This document shows, in pieces, positions 50,226 to 59,130 of a DNA stretch of 64,000 bases. Source of the DNA: DATHTS01 sp041940425 (GTDB lineage Bacteria; Acidobacteriota; Blastocatellia; Pyrinomonadales; Pyrinomonadaceae); the NCBI GenBank assembly GCA_041940425.1, contig JBGTSF010000013.1:1-64000 (forward strand). Reading direction: 5' to 3'. The notes under the pieces were generated by a model, which saw only the letters and a list, made by a program, of their open reading frames with translations, did no database searches and had not been told where the DNA came from. The first letter of the stretch is position 1. The number at the start of each line of letters is the position of its first letter. Both the position numbers and the translations under genes were made by a program.

Positions 50226-52481
50226 TTAATTTTGCGGTCGGCAAAGCTCCGCCGCCGGATTCTGCGAACAGACGAGTTTCTTTAAAGCGTCGAGCTCGGC
50301 TTTTTGTTTCTCGATCTCCGACTGCTGCCGCTTCAGGTTTTCTTCCTGTTGCCGGATAATTTCCTTTTGTTCGTCAATCTGTTTCTGCTGGGCTTCGATC
50401 TGCGTCTGCTGTTCCTGCACGGCATTGACCAAAACCACGCCGACGCGGTCGTATTTCACACCTTCGGTTTCGCCTTTTTCGTTCGTGGTCGTCAAAAGCG
50501 GTTCGACTTTGGCGACTTCTTCCGCCACCAGACCTAGATCGAGCATTCCGCCGTTTGTCCAGTTGAACGAAACCGGACGCAGTTGTTTGATCAGATTCAA
50601 GCCCGGAGTGAAAGCATTGACATTCGTTTTGTAGCGCATCGAAGAAGAACAAGCCGCAAGTTGATTGAACACATTGCGGCACAGCTGCGTTGATCCCGCA
50701 ACCCCGAGCGCTGCGAAGCGGATCGTGCCGTTAATATCTAAACTCCCGTTGAGCACGCCGTTGCCCTCGACATGCAATCTTTCGGTCGGGTTAATAGTCC
50801 CGATGCCGATAAAGTTGTTTGCGGAATTTATCCACAAGGCGTTTTGGCGGTTTATTTCATTAAATATCTGAAACTGCCCGTCGTTGACCGTCGCCAGCGA
50901 CCATTTGTGTTGTTCGCCGAGAGCGAGCGTTACTCCGGCGTTATCGTTCGAGTTGATGCGGGCGCGTGTAACCCCAACCCCTGACAGATGAAGTTTGGCA
51001 AGCGGCGCGGTCGTGCCGATGCCGACATTTGTATCGGCGTCTGCATCATTTTCACCATTGATACTGCCAAGCACCAGTGAATTGCTTCGCGTAACATAAG
51101 CCCGATATCCAATGGCATTTGCATTAGTAAGATTGGTAAATCCGACATTAGCGTATGCTCCGATTATCGTATTTCTGCTGCCGGTTGAATTGATGTTTCC
51201 GGCACTACTTCCAAAAAACGTATTACCGCTGCCGGATGTATTTCCAAATCCTGAAGTATTTCCTACAAATGAATTGTCGCCGCCGGTCGAGTTGTTGACT
51301 CCCGCGCTCCGTCCGAAAAATGAATTGTTATTGCCGGAGGTAGTATTGGATCCGGCAGTTCTTCCGAAAAATGAATTGCCGCTGCCGGTTGTCACGATTG
51401 GTCCCGTTGCGAGTCCGACAAATAAGTTTTCGGTTCCGGCAATACTCAGAATTCTGTTTCCGCCGATATTAAACTGTGTCGCGGCGTTAAAGATATTCGC
51501 CGTTCCGGTTCCGCTAATGTTGAAATTGCTCGACGACTGCTGATTCGTCGTGTTCTGAATATAACTGCCGCTGCCGGACGGAAGCGTGGCGTTAAGGGTT
51601 CCATTAACGGTCAGATTGCCGCTGAATAATCCGTTGCCGATGATATGTAGTCTTTCAGTCGGGGTGATCGTTCCGATGCCGATAAAGTTGTTTGCGGAAT
51701 TTATCCACAAGGCGTTTTGGCGGTTTATTTCGTTGAATATCTGAAACTGCCCGTCGTTGACCGTCGCCAGCGACCATCTGGGTTGTTCGCTCAGGGAAAG
51801 AAGAACACCGGCATTAGAATTGGAATTTATGCGGGCTCTTATAACGTCCAATCCCGACAGATGAAATCTGTCAAGCGGCGCGGTCGTGCCGATACCGAAA
51901 TTGCCGCCGATGATGCCGTTGCCGCTGATGTTGAAGTTGCTCGATGACTGCTGAGTTGTTGTGTTCTGGATATAATTTGTCGAATTGGGCAGAGGATTTC
52001 TTTCATCAGTGAGACGCGCGTCGCCCGTCAGAACATATTGATTTGCTGCTATGCCGCCGAGGCTGGTCGCGTTATTCGCCGTTGTTGCCGTGTTGGCAGT
52101 TTCCGCTGTTTTAGCTTTTATGCCGTAGGGTGCGCTGGTAATCTTTTGCCGCGGCGTGAGCGTCGTGAAAGATCCGCCGCCGGTTTGACGCACGCGAATT
52201 TCCAAATAACGGTCGGTGCCCGGAAACTGCTCACCGAAATCAAGCCTGACGGAAAACGAGCCGTTTGAAACTGTCACGCTGCTTGCCGGGAAGTTTGCTC
52301 CGATTTGTGTGCCGCTGGAGTCGAATAAGGCAAACTCAAAATCATAAGTGCCGTTAGCGGAAGCACCGCTCGTTTGCAGTTGACCCTGATATGTGAACTC
52401 CGTCGTCTGAGCAAAAGCCGTCTGACTGATAAAAAACAAAACGATAATTTGGCAGAAAAGCGAAAAGAATATTTTTTTCAT
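50226..52481 (-). CDS. Secreted fibre-like protein with C-terminal S74 chaperone domain
   Basis: 751 residues from the ATG at 52481 (AGGAGA upstream). A signal peptide (to TAFAQ) is followed by a beta-sandwich, a Gly/Asn/Ser-rich middle with NSFFGRTAG and NTFFGSSAG-like turns as in trimeric fibres, and a C-terminal intramolecular chaperone (peptidase S74) domain from about residue 612 (SSMRYKTNV with the expected Ser-Lys dyad, LDLGLVAEEV) ending in a coiled coil of about 40 residues. S74 domains fold fibre trimers and then cut themselves off. This suggests a trimeric surface fibre. No phage genes are near. Confidence 0.8.
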   Translation of the reverse strand: MKKIFFSLFCQIIVLFFISQTAFAQTTEFTYQGQLQTSGASANGTYDFEFALFDSSGTQIGANFPASSVTVSNGSFSVRLDFGEQFPGTDRYLEIRVRQTGGGSFTTLTPRQKITSAPYGIKAKTAETANTATTANNATSLGGIAANQYVLTGDARLTDERNPLPNSTNYIQNTTTQQSSSNFNISGNGIIGGNFGIGTTAPLDRFHLSGLDVIRARINSNSNAGVLLSLSEQPRWSLATVNDGQFQIFNEINRQNALWINSANNFIGIGTITPTERLHIIGNGLFSGNLTVNGTLNATLPSGSGSYIQNTTNQQSSSNFNISGTGTANIFNAATQFNIGGNRILSIAGTENLFVGLATGPIVTTGSGNSFFGRTAGSNTTSGNNNSFFGRSAGVNNSTGGDNSFVGNTSGFGNTSGSGNTFFGSSAGNINSTGSRNTIIGAYANVGFTNLTNANAIGYRAYVTRSNSLVLGSINGENDADADTNVGIGTTAPLAKLHLSGVGVTRARINSNDNAGVTLALGEQHKWSLATVNDGQFQIFNEINRQNALWINSANNFIGIGTINPTERLHVEGNGVLNGSLDINGTIRFAALGVAGSTQLCRNVFNQLAACSSSMRYKTNVNAFTPGLNLIKQLRPVSFNWTNGGMLDLGLVAEEVAKVEPLLTTTNEKGETEGVKYDRVGVVLVNAVQEQQTQIEAQQKQIDEQKEIIRQQEENLKRQQSEIEKQKAELDALKKLVCSQNPAAELCRPQN
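50800..50904. repeat. 105-nt near-identical copy A within the S74 protein gene
   Basis: Positions 50800-50904 and 51673-51777 are direct repeats differing at two positions. They encode the same module (WSLATVNDGQFQIFNEINRQ) in two places of the fibre. Confidence 0.9.
51673..51777. repeat. 105-nt near-identical copy B within the S74 protein gene
   Basis: The partner of 50800-50904, about 870 nt away in the same orientation. Flanking sequence is similar but more diverged, as expected for a duplicated module kept alike by gene conversion or recent duplication. Confidence 0.9.
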
Positions 52482-52553
52482 AATTAGGTCTCCTAGTTGT
52501 AAATTGTTCGGGCGTTGTGAGCGTCGGAACAACGCCCGAATCCGAAAATAAAT

Positions 52554-53036
52554 TTATGAACCAGCGGCGATGCGCGCGGCTTGTCCGGTGGTCGTGCCGA
52601 TCGGGTTGCAGTTGTCAGCCGGATCGCAGATCGAAACTGTCGCAGGTCCCGACCAGGTATCGGTTCCGGGCGAGTAAGTTATCGTTCCCGAAACTTTCAA
52701 AGTTCCGGCGGCTTGTCCGGTTTGTGTGTATAAAAATTTGATAAAGGTGAACGAGTAATTTTGTCTTCCTTCATAAACCCACGTTCCGTGTCCCGGTCCG
52801 GCGGTCAAGCCCATCATAAAAAACGGGAAATTGTTGCTTTCGACGATGCCGCCGCCGGGCGTAAAGGTCATCATCTCGTCAAACTGCGGCTGCGGTTCGG
52901 GCGGCGTCAGACGCACTTTCCAACTTCCGACCAGTGCATTCGTCCCCGCGCCCGGCTGCTGCGCGTAAACCGTGAATATCAACGCCGTCGTTATCAGAAC
53001 GGCTGAACAAACTAACATAATTTTTTTGGTTTTCAT
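52554..53036 (-). CDS. Exported protein of unknown function, lipocalin-like size
   Basis: 160 residues with a signal peptide (to VYAQ) and a beta-rich body beginning LVGSWKVRLTPPEPQPQF, then FTPGGGIVESNN and HGTWVYEGRQNYSFTF, which resembles the repeating strands of small lipocalin-like or SnoaL-type beta-barrel domains. Cysteines in SICDPADNC may form a disulfide. GAAAGGAGA precedes the ATG. It may be co-transcribed with the fibre genes; no function can be assigned. Confidence 0.7.
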   Translation of the reverse strand: MKTKKIMLVCSAVLITTALIFTVYAQQPGAGTNALVGSWKVRLTPPEPQPQFDEMMTFTPGGGIVESNNFPFFMMGLTAGPGHGTWVYEGRQNYSFTFIKFLYTQTGQAAGTLKVSGTITYSPGTDTWSGPATVSICDPADNCNPIGTTTGQAARIAAGS

Positions 53037-53097
53037 TTTTTTGTCTCCTTTCGAATAAATTTTTTTGGTTAATGAGCAGATTTTGTTTTTCTGCCTT

Positions 53098-53370
53098 TCA
53101 AAGTTTTTCGGGTAAAAGAAAAGTCTCGACCGAGCCGCCGCAAACGAGCATCAAGCCCGAATCGAGTTCCATATAATGAAGCTTTCCGCTTTCGGCGAAA
53201 TGAAAAATTTCGATCTCGCTGAAATTGGAAACCAGTGCCGTTTCCGCGACGCTGAACCAGGCGGTTTTCGTCCGGCAATGCTCGCAAAAAGCGGGCTGGC
53301 GTTTTCCGAAACTGACGCGAATCGTTTCGCGGCGTTCGCTGAGAATGATCGTTTTCTTTGTTTTTGACAT
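53098..53370 (-). CDS. Small protein with CEHC motif, unknown function
   Basis: 90 residues from the ATG at 53370. It begins with a basic segment (MSKTKKTIILSERRETIRV), has a C-x-x-C pair (AFCEHCRTKTAW) that could bind a metal, and ends with a beta-rich part (KLHYMELDSGLMLVCGGSV). No family was recognised. It diverges from the winged-helix/TPR regulator gene at 53490, an arrangement that can mark a regulator and its target or co-regulator, but this is a guess. Confidence 0.55.
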   Translation of the reverse strand: MSKTKKTIILSERRETIRVSFGKRQPAFCEHCRTKTAWFSVAETALVSNFSEIEIFHFAESGKLHYMELDSGLMLVCGGSVETFLLPEKL

Positions 53371-53489
53371 AACATTTGGATAAAATAATTTGACCCTCAA
53401 AAAATCGAATGTTCGATTTATATATCTGAAGCCGGAAAAAAGTCCTGACTTTTTCCTCAAGTTTTTATGAGTTTTTTCTCAAATGCTTT

Positions 53490-55409
53490 ATGAACAATAA
53501 ACTCAATGGCTTACGCGAATTCGGAAAATGCCGTCTCGACGTAGAAAAGAAGTTTTTGTGGTGCAATGACGAGCCGGTTTCGCTTCCTCCGAAAGCGATC
53601 GAACTGCTCTGCCTGCTCGTCGAAAGCGGCGGCAACGTCGTGACCAAAGAAGAAATCTGGCAAACCGTCTGGCAGGATTCTTTTGTCGAGGAAACGAATC
53701 TTACACATAACATTTATCTTTTAAGAAAAACTCTTAAAGAGTTAGGCGAACCCGATCTAATCAAAACCGTTCCGCGCCGCGGTTACCGTTTTGCGGGCGA
53801 AGTCCGGCGCGTCGAACCGGCAAACGAGATCACTTTCGAGCGCGAAATCGTCGAACGAAGTTTGATCACCGAGATCAGCGAGGATGCGCTCAAAGATTTT
53901 GGTTTGCGGGAAACGCCAAAACTGCCTCCGGCGAAGAAATCTAAAACTCAGTTTGTTTTAATTTCCATTTTGATCGCCGGAGTTGTTCTTTCCGCCGCGT
54001 TCATGGTTTGGTGGTTCGGACAATCGAGCGGCAAATCGGCGTTTAGCGATATAAAATCCATTGCAGTTCTGCCGCTCAAATCCTTCACGCCGGACGCGGA
54101 AAACGAGCCGCTCAGATGGCGCATCACCGACGCTTTGATCACCAAGCTCGGCAATCTGGAGCAGATCACGGTGCGCCCGACAAATTCGGTTCTGCCGTTC
54201 GCCGCCGACGATCAGAATGCTCTCGAAGCGGGAAAAGCCCTTCAGGTGGACGCGGTTCTCGACGGCAGAGTGCAGGTCGAAAACGACCGTCTGCGCGTTA
54301 CTCTTCAATTAATTTCCGTTAAAAACGGCGAGCAGATTTGGGCGGAACAATTCGACGGAAAAGCGAATGAAATTCTCGCTTTGCAGGATTTGATCGCCGA
54401 CCGTCTGCGCGGAAAATTCGAGTTTGAAGAAAGCGACCGTTTCAAACGTGCGCCGACCGAAAACAGCGAAGCCTACGAAGCGTATCTCAAAGGTCGCTAT
54501 TTGTGGAATCAAAGGACGGCGGAATCTTACTGGAAGGCGCTCGAATTTTTTCAAAGTTCGGTCGAAGCCGATCCGAATTTCGCGCCCGGCTACACGGGCA
54601 TTGCTGACTGCTATTATTTGCTCAACCAGCGCGGCGCGTTACCGGCGGACGAAGCGTTTCAAAAAGCCGAAACGGCGGCGCGGAAGGCTCTGGAAATTGA
54701 TCCGTCGCTTGCCGAAGCGCACGTTTCGCTCGGCACGGTCAGCGCGCTTTATTACTGGCGGTGGGAAGAGGCGAACAGCTACTTCAGACGAGCCGTCGAA
54801 TTAAATCCGAATTATCCCGACGCTTATGCGCGTCTCGGGATGAACCTGACGACGATGGGAAAATTCGAAGAAGGCTTGGCGGCGCTCAAAGAAGCCGAAC
54901 GGCTCGATCCGACCTCGCTCAATATTGCGATCTATCTCGGCGTAAATTTTTATTTTTCGGGGCAGAATGAACAGGCGATAGCCCAATTTAAAAGAGTTCT
55001 GCAATTTTCTCCGAACGCGCCTTCGGCTTATTTTCATCTGACCAGAATTTACGAGCGCAGCGGCAGATACGACGAAGCGGTCGAAGCCGATCTGAAAGAC
55101 CGCGCCGCGAGAAAACCGCAATCGGTCGAGCCTCTCCGCGCGGCTTATGAATCGGGCGGAATCAGCGCGTTCTGGAAAAAGCAGATCGAACTTTTAAAGG
55201 AAGATTCCGAAAGAGATTCGGAATCGGAATATCACATCGCTTCGCGCTACGCTCTTTTGAACGACGCGGAAAACGCTTTGAAATTTCTCGAAAAAAATCA
55301 AAACCGCCGCGGCGGAATGTGGCACGCCGTAAAAGTTGACCCGGCGTTCGACTCGCTGCGCTCGAATCCGCGCTTTATCGCTCTGCTTCAAAAACTGAAT
55401 TTGTCTTGA
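53490..55409 (+). CDS. Transmembrane winged-helix transcriptional regulator with TPR sensor
   Basis: 639 residues. The N-terminal OmpR/PhoB-type winged helix (about 10-105: PPKAIELLCLLVESGGNVVT, IWQTVW, RRGYRF) is followed by a single membrane helix at about 154-176, a TolB-N-like domain (SIAVLPLKSF... DALITKLGNLEQITV) and a TPR solenoid (AYEAYLKGRYLWNQRT to the end). This is the CadC/ToxR architecture: DNA binding in the cytosol with sensing outside. Very common in Acidobacteria. Targets unknown. Confidence 0.88.
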   Translation: MNNKLNGLREFGKCRLDVEKKFLWCNDEPVSLPPKAIELLCLLVESGGNVVTKEEIWQTVWQDSFVEETNLTHNIYLLRKTLKELGEPDLIKTVPRRGYRFAGEVRRVEPANEITFEREIVERSLITEISEDALKDFGLRETPKLPPAKKSKTQFVLISILIAGVVLSAAFMVWWFGQSSGKSAFSDIKSIAVLPLKSFTPDAENEPLRWRITDALITKLGNLEQITVRPTNSVLPFAADDQNALEAGKALQVDAVLDGRVQVENDRLRVTLQLISVKNGEQIWAEQFDGKANEILALQDLIADRLRGKFEFEESDRFKRAPTENSEAYEAYLKGRYLWNQRTAESYWKALEFFQSSVEADPNFAPGYTGIADCYYLLNQRGALPADEAFQKAETAARKALEIDPSLAEAHVSLGTVSALYYWRWEEANSYFRRAVELNPNYPDAYARLGMNLTTMGKFEEGLAALKEAERLDPTSLNIAIYLGVNFYFSGQNEQAIAQFKRVLQFSPNAPSAYFHLTRIYERSGRYDEAVEADLKDRAARKPQSVEPLRAAYESGGISAFWKKQIELLKEDSERDSESEYHIASRYALLNDAENALKFLEKNQNRRGGMWHAVKVDPAFDSLRSNPRFIALLQKLNLS

Positions 55410-55416
55410 TCAAAAA

Positions 55417-55452
55417 AAAAGAAGACTTCGTTTATAAACGAAATCTTCTTTT
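55417..55452. terminator. Hairpin terminator between convergent genes
   Basis: A stem of 16-17 bp with one mismatch (AAAAGAAGACTTCG / CGAAATCTTCTTTT) lies between the regulator and the M28 peptidase gene, A-rich on one side and T-rich on the other. It could act on both strands. Confidence 0.82.
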
Positions 55453-55471
55453 CCGGTTTGATTTACTCGAT

Positions 55472-57136
55472 CTATTGCTCTTTCGGCAAATCTTTCGTAT
55501 TGCCTCTTTCTAGTTTTCCGAATCTGCCGTTTGGCAGCCACGACGGCATCGTTTCGGTTTCGGAAATGCGCCAGCCCATAATGCCCATTACTTCAGCGAC
55601 GGTTTCCGCGCCTTCCCAAGCCCAATCGGGTCTGATCGTGTCGCCCGGCTGGTGATAGTCGGTTTTTTCCCATTCCTTCATCCGTTTCATTGCGACCTGT
55701 ATGTCGCCTTCGGGCGCGCCCATCAGCATCAGGGCGGGAACGCCGCGTTCGACGAACGAGTAATGATCCGAACGGTAAAAAACTTTTTCGTCCGGCACGG
55801 GGTCGGGAACGACCTTGATGCCGAAAGCGTTGGAAACTTCCGCGAGCATTGCGCCGAGCGTGGAATGTTCCGCGCCGTAGCCGACCATCGTTTTGACGGG
55901 CGCGTAAACTTCCGTTCCGACGCCGTCCAAATTTAAATTGGCGGCAACTTTTTTAATGTCCCACGTCGGTTTTTTCGCCCAGTATTTCGAGCCGTAAAGA
56001 CCGTATTCCTCGCCCGTTACCGCCAGGAAAATCATCGAGCGTTTCGGTTTCATTTTCGAATACGCTTCGGCGACCGCGAGCATTTCGGCGGTTCCGAGCG
56101 CGTTATCCGCCGCGCCGAAATAGATTTTATCGCCTTCCTTGCCGTATGCGTCATAGTGCGCGGAAAAGAGAACGGCTTCCGATTTCAGTTTCGGATCGGA
56201 GCCTTCAATGTAACCGGCGACGTTATATGCAAAACCTTTCTGCGATTTGTACTTGGCGACGAGCTTCGCTTTTTGATCGAGTTTGAACGGTTTAAATTCA
56301 TTGGTTTCGGCTTGCCCGATCGCATCTTTGACCGACACGCCGGATTTGGCGAAAAGCTTTTCCGCAGCCTTCGAACTTACATAAACCATCGGCGGAACAA
56401 ATGCCGGATAGCCTTGTTCGTCAGGCATCGTGATCTGCCGGCGGCTGAAATAGCTGATCGCTTCTTCGGGCGGATTTTCACTGCGTAAGTTGCCGATATT
56501 GACGATCGCCGACGCGCCCTGTCTCATGACCAACTGGCGGAAAACGATCGAGGCGTTTTGTTTTTTCCATACGTCTTCGGGGATTCCGGCAGGCACGCCG
56601 TCGAGCATGACGACGATTTTTCCGTTGACGTCAATGCCTTTCAGATCGTTGCGTTTGATCGAATCGGCGACGATGCCGTAGCCGACGAAAACCATCTCGC
56701 CGCTCACGTCTTTATTGCCGTTGTTCATCGGCAGTAAACCGAAATCCGTCCCGTGCGAGAGTTTTTCATCGCCGACTTGAAACATTGATTCGGGCGTTAA
56801 AACGGTTTCCTTGAATTCGACTTTTTGCAGATAAGAATCTTTATCGCCGAGCGGTTTCAAACCGAACGCTTTGAATTTGTCGGCGATCCAGTTCGCCGCC
56901 TTATCTCCGCCCGCCTGCATCGTGCCGCGTCCTTCCATTTCCGGCGCGGCGAGCGCGGTCGTGTATTCCTTGATCGAAGCGACCGTGATCTTTTCGGCGA
57001 TCTCCTTTTCCGCCGCCGAAAGCGTCGTCGCGGTCGCGGCGGTCTGGGCAAACGCCTGCCCGAAAAGCATCAGGCTGACAAGCAGAGCCGACATCGTTTG
57101 CCGCCACTTCGCCGCCTGTAATTTTTGATTTTTCAT
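55472..57136 (-). CDS. Secreted M28-family metallopeptidase with PA domain
   Basis: 554 residues. A twin-Arg-free signal peptide (to AFAQ) is followed by a PA-type lid (GYGIVADSIKRNDLKGID) and an M28 domain with zinc ligands in SAHYDAYG, AADNALG, VTGEEYGLYGS (Glu pair), LNLDGVGTE and DYHQPGDT. It should release amino acids from peptides in the periplasm or medium. It is a paralogue of the peptidase at 30484 but lacks the PDZ and BON-like parts. Its C-terminal residues are hydrophilic (LERGNTKDLPKEQ). Confidence 0.88.
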   Translation of the reverse strand: MKNQKLQAAKWRQTMSALLVSLMLFGQAFAQTAATATTLSAAEKEIAEKITVASIKEYTTALAAPEMEGRGTMQAGGDKAANWIADKFKAFGLKPLGDKDSYLQKVEFKETVLTPESMFQVGDEKLSHGTDFGLLPMNNGNKDVSGEMVFVGYGIVADSIKRNDLKGIDVNGKIVVMLDGVPAGIPEDVWKKQNASIVFRQLVMRQGASAIVNIGNLRSENPPEEAISYFSRRQITMPDEQGYPAFVPPMVYVSSKAAEKLFAKSGVSVKDAIGQAETNEFKPFKLDQKAKLVAKYKSQKGFAYNVAGYIEGSDPKLKSEAVLFSAHYDAYGKEGDKIYFGAADNALGTAEMLAVAEAYSKMKPKRSMIFLAVTGEEYGLYGSKYWAKKPTWDIKKVAANLNLDGVGTEVYAPVKTMVGYGAEHSTLGAMLAEVSNAFGIKVVPDPVPDEKVFYRSDHYSFVERGVPALMLMGAPEGDIQVAMKRMKEWEKTDYHQPGDTIRPDWAWEGAETVAEVMGIMGWRISETETMPSWLPNGRFGKLERGNTKDLPKEQ

Positions 57137-57487
57137 AAGTTTAGATAATTTCCTTTTCTAAGTTTAGGTTTTGTTTTGCAAGTAAAATAGATTCGCTCAA
57201 AGATTAAAAAGTTGTCAAACGAAAAAAGGCTAAAGATTGGTGCGGGAGATTTCTCGCTGTTGATCGAAGCGCAAGCGGGTAGCGCCGTGCGGTGATCGGC
57301 AATATTTTTGACTTTTATCGGTTACCCATTATCAACTATCCGTTATTTCAAAGGTGGTTTTTCTAAACCGTTGACAACCTCTGAATTAATTGAGAATGGA
57401 CAATTGATAATTGATAAATTCTCGACGGTTTTTTTAAACGCCTTTATTATCAATTACTGCACGGCGCTACCCGCTTGCCCTCCAATC
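57137..57487. other. Gene-free region holding a repeat element
   Basis: 351 nt without a plausible gene. Its main content is the inverted-repeat locus at 57271-57478. The first part (57137-57270) should carry the promoter of the M28 peptidase gene to its left. Confidence 0.5.
57271..57478. repeat. 208-nt inverted-repeat element with heptad interior
   Basis: Perfect 20-bp terminal inverted repeats (57271-57290 and 57459-57478) bracket 168 nt. Inside are two heptad runs, CCATTAT, CAACTAT, CCGTTAT and further on AATTGAG, AATGGAC, AATTGAT, AATTGAT. The length and layout fit a gene-less relative of the two gene-bearing elements. Confidence 0.85.
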
Positions 57488-57688
57488 TTAAAAAACCACG
57501 TCCGGCGGATATTCGGGAATCGGTTCAGGCGGAGTCGGAATCGGTTCGGGTTCGGGAGTTTGCGGTTCGGGAATCGGGTCATCGCCCGGAAACGGGTCGA
57601 GCGGATTCGGCGGCGGTTCGGGAATCGTCGGCTCGGTCGGCTCTTTAAATGGATTCGGTTCTTGCTGTAAATAAATTTCGTTGTTCAT
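57488..57688 (-). CDS. Short Pro/Glu-rich protein
   Basis: 66 residues, over one third proline, with PEPEPIPTPPEPIPEYP-like runs and no signal peptide. AAGGAGA stands 6 nt before the ATG, which supports real translation. Being low-complexity, it has no assignable family; it may be a disordered linker or binding peptide. It is the first of a leftward run of small genes and lies next to the 208-nt repeat element. Confidence 0.5.
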   Translation of the reverse strand: MNNEIYLQQEPNPFKEPTEPTIPEPPPNPLDPFPGDDPIPEPQTPEPEPIPTPPEPIPEYPPDVVF

Positions 57689-57730
57689 AATTTTTCTCCT
57701 TGGTTTATAAAGTATATAAAAATCAAATTC

Positions 57731-58606
57731 TTACTGAATCTTTATTCTTTTTTCGACGACGACCGGTTCGCCGAAAGGCGAATTGCCGCCCTGCCGTCTT
57801 GCCCACACTCTGATGACCGCTTCACCGGCTTTCGAAAATCTCAAAGTCGCTTTGTGTTCGAACTGTTTAAGAATCATCGTGCAGGCGATGCCGGGACGGG
57901 TTGCGGTCGTCAGATCGTAAACAAAAACGTCCGCGCTCGATTCATTTAAGATCACGCCCGTATCGCCTTGGCTGAAACAGCCATTGCCGGAAGTCGTAAC
58001 GGTTATTTCAAAATCTTTATTCGCTTCGACCGTCGGCGGTGCCTTGATCCCGTCGCTTAAGTTTTCGCTTTCAAAACCGATGACGCCTAAAACACGCGCC
58101 GTTTGTCGGTCGTCCGGCATATTTTCGCCGCCCTGACACGCTTCGGCGAGCGTCTGCGGAATATCCGCGTCAGCCGGAATCGCTTTCAGATTTGCGCGGT
58201 AGATATGCCAGCCCGTTTCTTTCGGAATATCGGGCGGACGCAGATTCGATTTTCGCAGAGTATAACAGCCCGCGAACATCTGCCGCTTGCCGTTTTTCAT
58301 CGTCGAGACCAAAACGGTCGGAACTCGCGTGTAGAGACTTCCTGCCGCGCCTTCGATCAAACTCGGCGGTTCGACGATCAGCCGCGATTTTTCGGTTTCC
58401 GCAAAACCTTTCGCAAAGTTTTCAAAACTGTCCGAAGGATTTTGCCAGTAGCCGTAAGCGCGGCGGTAATCCTTGCGGTTGATCGCGTCGTAATAAGAAG
58501 ACAGCAACGCGGTCGCGCTGTCGAAATTTTCATATTTCGGCGATTGCGCGTTGCTTCCTGAAACAAAAAATGTGAACAGCAATATGATTACAAATTTAAT
58601 TTTCAT
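57731..58606 (-). CDS. Exported protein of unknown function
   Basis: 291 residues from the ATG at 58606 (GGGAGA upstream). The signal peptide ends at SNAQ. Residues about 35-135 (LLSSYYDAINRKDYRRAYGYW) look like an NTF2-like or SnoaL-like helix-sheet domain, followed by a beta-rich C-terminus (EITVTTSGNGCFSQGDTGVI). C-terminal GEAVIRVWARRQGG is typical of a beta-sandwich. Its start lies inside the end of the upstream gene (overlap of 11 nt), so the two are probably co-translated. Confidence 0.65.
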   Translation of the reverse strand: MKIKFVIILLFTFFVSGSNAQSPKYENFDSATALLSSYYDAINRKDYRRAYGYWQNPSDSFENFAKGFAETEKSRLIVEPPSLIEGAAGSLYTRVPTVLVSTMKNGKRQMFAGCYTLRKSNLRPPDIPKETGWHIYRANLKAIPADADIPQTLAEACQGGENMPDDRQTARVLGVIGFESENLSDGIKAPPTVEANKDFEITVTTSGNGCFSQGDTGVILNESSADVFVYDLTTATRPGIACTMILKQFEHKATLRFSKAGEAVIRVWARRQGGNSPFGEPVVVEKRIKIQ

Positions 58607-59114
58607 AATTTTTCTCCCATTCGTTTTCATGTTTATAAAACAGCGAGAATGTTTTCAATGCCGCCAGCCACGCTGCCAGCATAATGACGTGCCGGACGAA
58701 ATTTAGTTTTTCCCATTGCATCGCGGTTGCGACCGCCTCCGTTTGAGACAGCGTCTCGTTGGTCATCAAATTGACCATTGTCGGAATAAAGTAAACAAAA
58801 GTAAAAATCCTGTCCGCCATGGAAAAACCGGCGGCGGTCAGCCACCAGCGGCGAACCGCGCCCTGCGACCGCCACGCCGCCGCCAGACTCGCCAGAGTTA
58901 AAAGCGTCAGCGGGATCGAAGTAACAAAAACCCAGAACCTCAGCCCGGTATCGGATCGGCGGGCGGCTTCCGCGTCCCAGCGGTATCCCGATTCCGGTGA
59001 ATAAACCAGCCATTCGGGGAAAACTATCCGTGCTTCGAAAAGTCCCGCGCCGAAGGCGATTCCCAGATTGATGACAAACAGCCATAATAAAATTTTTGTA
59101 ATGATCTTCGACAT
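58596..59114 (-). CDS. Membrane protein of unknown function
   Basis: 172 residues with four predicted membrane helices (about 5-25, 61-82, 92-116 and 143-160). No catalytic motif was recognised. A loop between helices 1 and 2 carries EARIVFPEWLVYSPESGY. It is part of a run of five small genes on this strand (57731-60822), three encoding similar small membrane proteins, which suggests a shared envelope role that cannot be defined here. Confidence 0.65.
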   Translation of the reverse strand: MSKIITKILLWLFVINLGIAFGAGLFEARIVFPEWLVYSPESGYRWDAEAARRSDTGLRFWVFVTSIPLTLLTLASLAAAWRSQGAVRRWWLTAAGFSMADRIFTFVYFIPTMVNLMTNETLSQTEAVATAMQWEKLNFVRHVIMLAAWLAALKTFSLFYKHENEWEKNYEN

Positions 59115-59130
59115 TTCAATTTCCTTTCGA

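Noticed and set aside
50226..52481. S74 protein as evidence of a prophage
   Set aside because: The protein has a signal peptide, and no capsid, terminase, integrase or other tail gene is adjacent.
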